In this document: positions 59,145-64,000 of the stretch, one piece after another
Layout: every line of letters begins with the position of its first letter
Position numbering within the stretch: the stretch's first letter is position 1
Assembly: GCA_002479805.1 (NCBI GenBank)
Contig: DLPB01000029.1
Coordinates: 1 to 64,000, forward strand
DNA length: 64,000 bases
Direction of reading: 5' to 3'
Source: Micrococcales bacterium UBA7469
Lineage (GTDB): Bacteria > Actinomycetota > Actinomycetes > Actinomycetales > Microbacteriaceae
Position numbers and translations under genes: made by a program
Notes under the pieces: generated by a model
What the model was told of the DNA's origin: nothing
The model's database searches: none
What the model saw: the letters and a program-made list of their open reading frames with translations, nothing else

Positions 59145-59413
59145 TAGCCCTTGAGGAAATCTTGAATCTGAGCAAACAGAGCATCGGCAACGCCCTGATC
59201 ATCGGTGTCAACCTCGACCACCAACTGCTCACCGGTCTTGGCCTTCAATGCCATCATGCGAAGTGGTGAGTTGGCCAAAACCAACTCCTCGCCAGCCTTG
59301 CCCATCCGAACCGTCAGGCCCGACTCCTTCACTAGCTTTACGATCTGGCCCGCAGGTCTAGCGTGCAAGCCGATTGGATCTTCGATGGTTACGGTCGTAG
59401 TGATGGTGGACAT
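59144..59413 (-). CDS. ptsH: PTS phosphocarrier protein HPr
   Basis: 89 residues. IEDPIGLHARPAGQIVKLV puts the phosphorylated histidine at residue 17, and ANSPLRMMALKAKTGEQL covers the regulatory serine region. It relays phosphate from EI to IIA proteins, one of which is encoded at 8759. ATG 59413 has AGGAGG upstream; candidate -10 box TATTCT at 59438-59443. Confidence 0.95.
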   Translation of the reverse strand: MSTITTTVTIEDPIGLHARPAGQIVKLVKESGLTVRMGKAGEELVLANSPLRMMALKAKTGEQLVVEVDTDDQGVADALFAQIQDFLKG

Positions 59414-59437
59414 GACTTACCTCCTGATTATCGTTAG

Positions 59438-59443
59438 AGAATA
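59438..59443 (-). promoter_or_regulatory. Candidate -10 box of ptsHI
   Basis: TATTCT on the minus strand, with AGGAGG between it and ATG 59413. No clear -35. Confidence 0.4.
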
Positions 59444-59448
59444 CCGCT

Positions 59449-60222
59449 TTAAGCGCCCTGGTTAGGGTCATCAATTGCTGGCTCTTGCGATTCTCTTGCC
59501 CTTTGATCCATTACCAATCGCCACCATAGATAAAAGGCGGCCAGCGCAAAGAATGCCCACTCCACCGCATAGAACGCGGTTAGCCAATTGATTTCGATCT
59601 CCTGCTGCCGGATACCGATGGTGATTGGTTCAAGATCGTGCTCAAGACCAGACTGCAGAATTACGTATGCCGGGTATGAGGCAATTGGGGTCGACGAGTA
59701 GATATTCACCAGTTGCCCAAGTGCGACCGAATCAAAATCAGCAACCTGTGCTGCCTCAACCGGTTCGCTGGGCTCTAGGTAACCAACCGTAGAAATCTCG
59801 ATGTCGGTCAGCTTTTTCTGAATCGCTCTAACGAGCTCTAAATCCTCTGAGAAGCCAATGGCCAAGGTCAGCGAGGCGTCATCGACTAGCGAGTTGCTGA
59901 TTAACCAGTAGCCATTTCGAGTTGAGCCATCCGCATTTAGCTGCAGCCGTCCTCCGACGATGTAGGAGTTGCTGGAATCCAGTGTGGCACTGAAGGTGAC
60001 CAGTCGGTCATAAACCGGCTTGTCGATCGGCTGATTTGGGCTAATGAGTTCCTCAAGCGGTCGAGGGGCAGCTTCTTCGACACTGACTCCGACCGTATTG
60101 AAGGTTCGGGAGAGCTGCCACTGCATCAAAAGTGAAAACACTGCGGCCACCAACAGCGCGGTTGCCAACCCGCCGATCCACTTCGGTCGCCGGGCAACCT
60201 CCCAAAAACTGGGCTGTGTCAT
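59449..60222 (-). CDS. SURF1-family cytochrome oxidase assembly protein
   Basis: 257 residues with the SURF1 layout: an N-terminal helix (GGLATALLVAAVFSLLMQW), a large extracytoplasmic domain containing NGYWLISNSL, and a C-terminal helix (LTAFYAVEWAFFALAAFYLWWRL). Members help insert haem a into cytochrome c oxidase. The ATG follows the guaB3 stop without a gap. The link to guaB3 is positional only. Confidence 0.85.
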   Translation of the reverse strand: MTQPSFWEVARRPKWIGGLATALLVAAVFSLLMQWQLSRTFNTVGVSVEEAAPRPLEELISPNQPIDKPVYDRLVTFSATLDSSNSYIVGGRLQLNADGSTRNGYWLISNSLVDDASLTLAIGFSEDLELVRAIQKKLTDIEISTVGYLEPSEPVEAAQVADFDSVALGQLVNIYSSTPIASYPAYVILQSGLEHDLEPITIGIRQQEIEINWLTAFYAVEWAFFALAAFYLWWRLVMDQRARESQEPAIDDPNQGA

Positions 60223-61338
60223 TTACTGGTATTGGTTTACGACGACGTCCACGCGCTGGAATTCCTTCACATCGGAGTATCCAGTGCTAGCCATCGAGCG
60301 ACGCAGCGCTCCGATGAGGTTGCTGGTGCCATTGGCGTTATCTGCCGGTCCTAGCAAAATATTCTCTAGCGGCGCGTGCGAACCAACCCAAACTCGGTTA
60401 CCGCGCGGCAAATTCTCACTTACCGCCTCTTGACCCCAGTGCCAACCGTGACCTGGAGCTTCAGCGGCGCGAGCCAAGACGGTTCCCAGCATCACAGCAT
60501 CGGCACCGCAGGCGATCGCCTTCACGATATCTCCCGAGGTGCCAAGGCCGCCATCGGCGATAACGTGCACGTAACGACCGCCGGATTCATCCATGTAGTC
60601 GCGACGGGCAGCTGCCACATCAGCAACGGCGGTTGCCATCGGTGCGTGGATGCCCAAGATCTTTCGAGTTGACGAGGCGGCACCGCCACCAAAACCAACC
60701 AAGACGCCGGCAGCACCGGTGCGCATCAGGTGCAGGGCAGCCTTGTAGCTGGCTGCGCCACCAACCATCACTGGAACATCCAACTTGTAGATGAACTCTT
60801 TGAGGTTTAGCGGTTCGTGATTCTTCGAGACGTGCTCGGCAGAAACCGTGTTTCCGCGAATCACAAACATTTCAACGCCGGCTTTGAGCACTACCGATGA
60901 GAACTCCTGGGTGCGCTGCGGCGAGAGCGCACCTGCAACTGTTACACCCGCGGAACGAATTTCCGCTAGTCGAGCGGTGATTAGCTCAGGCTGAATTGGC
61001 TGTGAGTAAATGCGCTGCAAAACTGCAGTGGCATCTTCGTCTTTCGCGTTTGCAATTTCCTCGAGCTGCTGAGTCGGGTCTTCATAGCGAGTCCAAAGAC
61101 CTTCGAGGTCCAGCACACCTAGACCGCCGAGTTTTCCGATCGCGATTGCGGTGGCCGGGCTCATTGCAGAGTCCATTGGCGCTGCTACCACAGGCAGGTC
61201 GAACTTATAGGCATCGATTGCCCAGGCGGTTGATACATCCTCCGGGTCACGAGTTCTTCGAGTCGGAACCACTGCAATGTCATCGAAGGCAAATGCTCTG
61301 CGCGCGTCCTTGCCGCGTCCGATTTCTACCTGGTTCAT
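60223..61338 (-). CDS. guaB3: GuaB3-type IMP dehydrogenase-family protein
   Basis: 371 residues, lacking the CBS domains of GuaB. FAFDDIAVVPTRRTRDPEDV begins the barrel, MDSAMSPATAIAIGKLGGLGVL and VIADGGLGTSGDIVKAIACGADAVMLGT are shared IMPDH-type blocks. The IMPDH cysteine loop GxGSxCxT is not present: the region reads GAAGVLVGFGGGAASSTRK. This agrees with GuaB3 proteins, reported to have GMP reductase-type or uncertain activity. ATG 61338 with GGAGG. Follows guaB after 9 bases. Confidence 0.9.
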   Translation of the reverse strand: MNQVEIGRGKDARRAFAFDDIAVVPTRRTRDPEDVSTAWAIDAYKFDLPVVAAPMDSAMSPATAIAIGKLGGLGVLDLEGLWTRYEDPTQQLEEIANAKDEDATAVLQRIYSQPIQPELITARLAEIRSAGVTVAGALSPQRTQEFSSVVLKAGVEMFVIRGNTVSAEHVSKNHEPLNLKEFIYKLDVPVMVGGAASYKAALHLMRTGAAGVLVGFGGGAASSTRKILGIHAPMATAVADVAAARRDYMDESGGRYVHVIADGGLGTSGDIVKAIACGADAVMLGTVLARAAEAPGHGWHWGQEAVSENLPRGNRVWVGSHAPLENILLGPADNANGTSNLIGALRRSMASTGYSDVKEFQRVDVVVNQYQ

Positions 61339-61347
61339 CTGGGCCTC

Positions 61348-62853
61348 CTAGCGAGTTCCGTAGTTAGGGGCTTCGATGGTCATTTGAACATCGTGCGGGT
61401 GCGATTCGCGCAATCCTGCAGCCGTGATTCGAACAAACTTGCCGCGCTCTTTTAGCTCCGGAATGGTGCCGGCTCCGACATAACCCATCGATGCACGCAG
61501 ACCTCCCACCAACTGGTGAACCACCGAAGCAACTGAGCCGCGATATGGGACTCGACCCTCGATACCTTCCGGCACCAACTTGTCCTCGCGCAACACATCG
61601 TCCTGGAAGTAGCGGTCCTTGGAGTAAGACTTAGCCTGACCACGGGACTGCATCGCGCCGAGCGATCCCATGCCGCGGTAGGTCTTGTACTGCTTACCGC
61701 CAACAAAAGTGATATCTCCCGGAGCCTCATCGGTTCCAGCCAGCAGTGATCCGAGCATCACCGAATTTGCACCGGCAACCAAAGCCTTTGGAATGTCTCC
61801 CGAATACTGCAGACCGCCGTCGGCAATTACCGGAACTCCGGCTGGCTTGGCAGCCAGTGATGCCAGGTAAACCGCGGTGACCTGTGGCACACCGACACCT
61901 GCGACCACGCGAGTGGTGCAGATGGAACCTGGACCAACGCCAACCTTGACGCCATCAGCGCCGGCATCGATTAGTGCCTGAGCGCCTTCTCGGGTAGCGA
62001 CATTGCCGCCGACGATGTCGGTGAACTTTGCAACCGGTTCGTTCTTAAGCTTTTGAATCATCTCTAGCACTGCGGTGTTGTGGCCGTGAGCGGTGTCAAC
62101 AATCAGCATGTCTACGCCGGTTTCAACCAGCGCCATTGCGCGCTCCCAAGCATCTGGGCCAACACCGATTGCCGCACCTACCAAAAGCCGACCGGCACCA
62201 TCCTTAGACGCGTTTGGATACTTCTCGCTCTTGTCAAAGTCTTTGACCGTAATCAGTCCGCGCAACTTGCCGTCGTCATCAATCAGCGGTAGCTTCTCGA
62301 TGCGGTGCTGAGCCAGCATCGCCATCGCCTCATCCGGGTTGATGCCAACCTTGCCAACAATCAGCGGCATCGGGGTCATTACATCTTTAACCAAAGTTGT
62401 GGTGCGCTGCACCTCTAGCACAAATCTCATGTCTCTATTGGTTACGATTCCGACGAGCTTGCCCTCTTCATCGATTACCGGCAGCCCTGAGACTCGGTAC
62501 TTGCCGCACAGATCATCCACCTCTTGAATGGTGGCGTAAGGGGTGGTGGTCACCGGGTGGGAGACCATCCCGGCTTCGCTTCGCTTCACCAAGTCAACCT
62601 GGTTGACCTGGTCATCGATTGAAAGGTTGCGGTGCAGGATTCCCAAGCCACCCTGCCTTGCCATGGCGATAGCCATGCGAGCCTCGGTAACGGTGTCCAT
62701 TGCAGAAGAGATAAGCGGTACGTGAATCGAGATGTTTCTAGAGACCTGAGTCTGAGTGCTCACGCCAGATGGCAGCACATCAGATTGCCCCGGTAGCAGT
62801 AGGACGTCGTCGTAGGTTAGGCCGACCAGGGAAAATGGGTCTTGAAGCTCCAA
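61348..62853 (-). CDS. guaB: IMP dehydrogenase
   Basis: 501 residues. LTYDDVLLLPGQSDVLPSGV begins the barrel, two CBS domains are inserted at about 95-215, and the active-site loop GVGPGSICTTRVVAGVGVPQ has the catalytic cysteine. YRGMGSLGAM and the flap are intact. It oxidises IMP to XMP with NAD, the committed step to GMP (guaA). TTG 62853 is chosen for AGAGGA 7 bases upstream; candidate -10 box TAGAAT at 62890-62895. Confidence 0.96.
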   Translation of the reverse strand: MELQDPFSLVGLTYDDVLLLPGQSDVLPSGVSTQTQVSRNISIHVPLISSAMDTVTEARMAIAMARQGGLGILHRNLSIDDQVNQVDLVKRSEAGMVSHPVTTTPYATIQEVDDLCGKYRVSGLPVIDEEGKLVGIVTNRDMRFVLEVQRTTTLVKDVMTPMPLIVGKVGINPDEAMAMLAQHRIEKLPLIDDDGKLRGLITVKDFDKSEKYPNASKDGAGRLLVGAAIGVGPDAWERAMALVETGVDMLIVDTAHGHNTAVLEMIQKLKNEPVAKFTDIVGGNVATREGAQALIDAGADGVKVGVGPGSICTTRVVAGVGVPQVTAVYLASLAAKPAGVPVIADGGLQYSGDIPKALVAGANSVMLGSLLAGTDEAPGDITFVGGKQYKTYRGMGSLGAMQSRGQAKSYSKDRYFQDDVLREDKLVPEGIEGRVPYRGSVASVVHQLVGGLRASMGYVGAGTIPELKERGKFVRITAAGLRESHPHDVQMTIEAPNYGTR

Positions 62854-62889
62854 TTGGCAATCCTCTGCTTGTGGTGGATTCGTCTCACA

Positions 62890-62895
62890 ATTCTA
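62890..62895 (-). promoter_or_regulatory. Candidate -10 box of guaB operon
   Basis: TAGAAT on the minus strand, about 37 bases before TTG 62853, leaving a leader of about 30 bases with AGAGGA. No clear -35. Confidence 0.4.
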
Positions 62896-62969
62896 GCCAA
62901 GCAATCACCCCTATAAATAAGGTGCATTTTCTGCCCATTGAAATCTTTTTGAAACCAAAGTTTTATAAC

Positions 62970-62997
62970 TTGAACCAATTCACACTACGTTTACTTT
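62970..62997 (+). promoter_or_regulatory. Candidate promoter of the LivH-type permease gene
   Basis: TTGAAC (62970-62975), 16 bases, TACTTT (62992-62997). An alternative -10 is TAGTGT at 63000-63005. The leader of about 60 bases ends with GGAGGA at 63055-63060. Confidence 0.35.
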
Positions 62998-63063
62998 GCT
63001 AGTGTTTTGAAAGGCTCCGAAGGGGCCTTCGAGCAGAGCAGCTCAATACGATTTGGAGGACAG

Positions 63064-64000
63064 GTGCAATTCCTCTCTACCAGCAACCCCAAGCGGTTGT
63101 TCTCATCCTTTTTTCTACTGCTGATAGCCATGGTTCTAAGCCTCGGGCTCGGCGCAACTTCTGCTAGCGCAGACAGCGTCGGCGAGGACCTAGAGCGCGG
63201 TATCACCGGAAACGTCAAGCTAGACGGCGAGCCACTCGGTGGTGTTCGCATGATCGTTGACGGAGGCGGCTACACCGCCGAGACCGTTACCGGTGCTGAC
63301 GGCAAGTGGTACATCGGCGTTCCAGGCACCGAGGGCGACACCTACAAGGTGACCCTGGACCAGGAAACTTTGCCAGAGGGCATCGCGGTTACCGGTGAGG
63401 GCGGCGCCACCAAGGACGTTGTGCTTGGTAAGACCAGCCCACTGGTCGCAAACTTCTTTATCGGTGAGGGCACTCGCGTCACCGTCTCAATGTTTGACCA
63501 GGTTGTAGCCCGCTTGATCTACGGCTTGAACTTCGGCCTCATGCTTGGCCTAGCGGCGGTTGGTCTGTCGTTGGTGTTCGGCACCACCGGTCTTTCAAAC
63601 TTTGCCCACTCTGAGATGGTTACCTTCGGTGCGATCGCAGCCTTGGTGCTGGGAACCGTGCTTCAGCTCCCAATGTGGGCAGCGATTCCAGTTGCGGTTT
63701 TGCTATCCGGTGGTCTCGGCTGGGCACTTGATGCCGGACTCTGGAAGCCTTTGAGAAAGCGCGGCCTTGCGCTGGTTCAGCTGATGATTGTTTCGATTGG
63801 CTTGTCGCTGACTGTTCGCTACCTATTCCAGTACTTCATCGGTGGAGGCACCGAGCAGCTACCTGGTGCTGATTCGACCTTGGTTCCACTGTTCGGCTCA
63901 GTCGCACTTTCGATGACCGACCTGGTTTCCATGGCAATCTCAATCGTGGTGATCAGCGGATTTGCCTGGTGGCTACTAAAGACCAAGACCGGTAAGGCTA
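63064..64000 (+). CDS. LivH-type branched-chain amino acid ABC permease with N-terminal exported domain (partial)
   Basis: Reading from GTG 63064 gives at least 312 residues, open at the window edge. Residues 1-37 form a signal-like hydrophobic segment (FFLLLIAMVLSLGLGATSASA). Residues about 45-125 form a beta-rich module (GNVKLDGEPLGGVRMIVDGG, GADGKWYIGVPG) like a carboxypeptidase-regulatory or SdrD-B domain. From about 140 the LivH permease core begins (LIYGLNFGLMLGLAAVGLSL, FGTTGLSNFAHSEM). LivH proteins import branched-chain amino acids or urea. GTG has GGAGGA 3 bases upstream. Binding protein and ATPases are expected downstream. Confidence 0.85.
   Translation, partial: MQFLSTSNPKRLFSSFFLLLIAMVLSLGLGATSASADSVGEDLERGITGNVKLDGEPLGGVRMIVDGGGYTAETVTGADGKWYIGVPGTEGDTYKVTLDQETLPEGIAVTGEGGATKDVVLGKTSPLVANFFIGEGTRVTVSMFDQVVARLIYGLNFGLMLGLAAVGLSLVFGTTGLSNFAHSEMVTFGAIAALVLGTVLQLPMWAAIPVAVLLSGGLGWALDAGLWKPLRKRGLALVQLMIVSIGLSLTVRYLFQYFIGGGTEQLPGADSTLVPLFGSVALSMTDLVSMAISIVVISGFAWWLLKTKTGKA

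Noticed and set aside
63014..63030. Hairpin cgaagg-gg-ccttcg before the LivH gene as a terminator
   Set aside because: Two-base loop and no T run; it is more likely a chance palindrome in the leader.
1..64000. tRNA, rRNA, CRISPR, insertion sequence or prophage features
   Set aside because: I looked for tRNA arms, direct-repeat arrays, transposase motifs and integrase genes by eye and found none; small RNAs could still be missed.

Overview
The window looks like a stretch of core chromosome from a high-GC Gram-positive bacterium (Actinobacteria), most likely a small-genome member of Microbacteriaceae; the freshwater Luna-type lineages are my best guess from gene style, but that is inference. 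GC looks moderate by eye (mid-50s percent, not computed). GTG and TTG starts are common, genes overlap by 1-4 bases, intergenic gaps are tiny, and many genes have a TANNNT box 6-8 bases before the start codon, as in leaderless actinobacterial transcripts. Gene order recalls two Mycobacterium tuberculosis neighbourhoods: maf/accA3/lpdA/deoD/pmmB/add/deoA/cdd/sdhCDAB, and uvrD1/sucC/sucD/perM/purN/purH. No gap over 300 bases lacks a gene, and I see no rRNA, tRNA, CRISPR array, insertion sequence or prophage.

Layout. 1-5.3 kb: a truncated response regulator, an RNA uridine methyltransferase, Maf, the biotin-carrying acyl-CoA carboxylase subunit, and an LpdA-type flavoprotein. 5.4-17.1 kb: nucleoside salvage. 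deoD and a PGM2-like sugar phosphomutase lie on the plus strand. A ten-gene minus-strand operon encodes a BMP-type binding lipoprotein, an ABC ATPase, two permeases, cytidine deaminase, thymidine phosphorylase, adenosine deaminase, PTS IIA and IIB subunits and an FMN-binding protein. 17.2-24 kb: manC, sdhCDAB, a Rieske lipoprotein, exonuclease III and trpS. 24-28.2 kb: an FMN riboswitch with terminator, ribD-ribE-ribBA-ribH and two small membrane proteins.

28.2-33.5 kb is the most accessory-looking part: a DrrAB-like exporter, and divergently an NPPF-type methyltransferase coupled to a second ABC exporter. 33.5-38.7 kb: kynureninase and tryptophan dioxygenase, then folD, glyA and purU (one-carbon metabolism). 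38.7-46.8 kb: a membrane-anchored Ig-like surface protein, icd, a GH13 lipoprotein, a heterodimeric ABC exporter and a carbonic anhydrase. 46.8-57.5 kb: purH, purN, PerM-like protein, sucD, sucC, a UvrD-type helicase, a glycerophosphodiesterase, guaA and a DUF3817 protein. 57.5-62.9 kb: ptsI, ptsH, SURF1, guaB3, guaB. The window ends inside a LivH-type permease carrying an extra N-terminal exported domain.

The main theme is salvage and interconversion of nucleosides, purines and one-carbon units, coupled to the TCA cycle (sdh, suc, icd). I did not find a clearly new defence or mobile system. The best leads are the methyltransferase-exporter cassette, the identical promoter-proximal element shared by two ABC exporter operons, the orphan PTS IIA/IIB pair in the nucleoside operon, and the LivH fusion.
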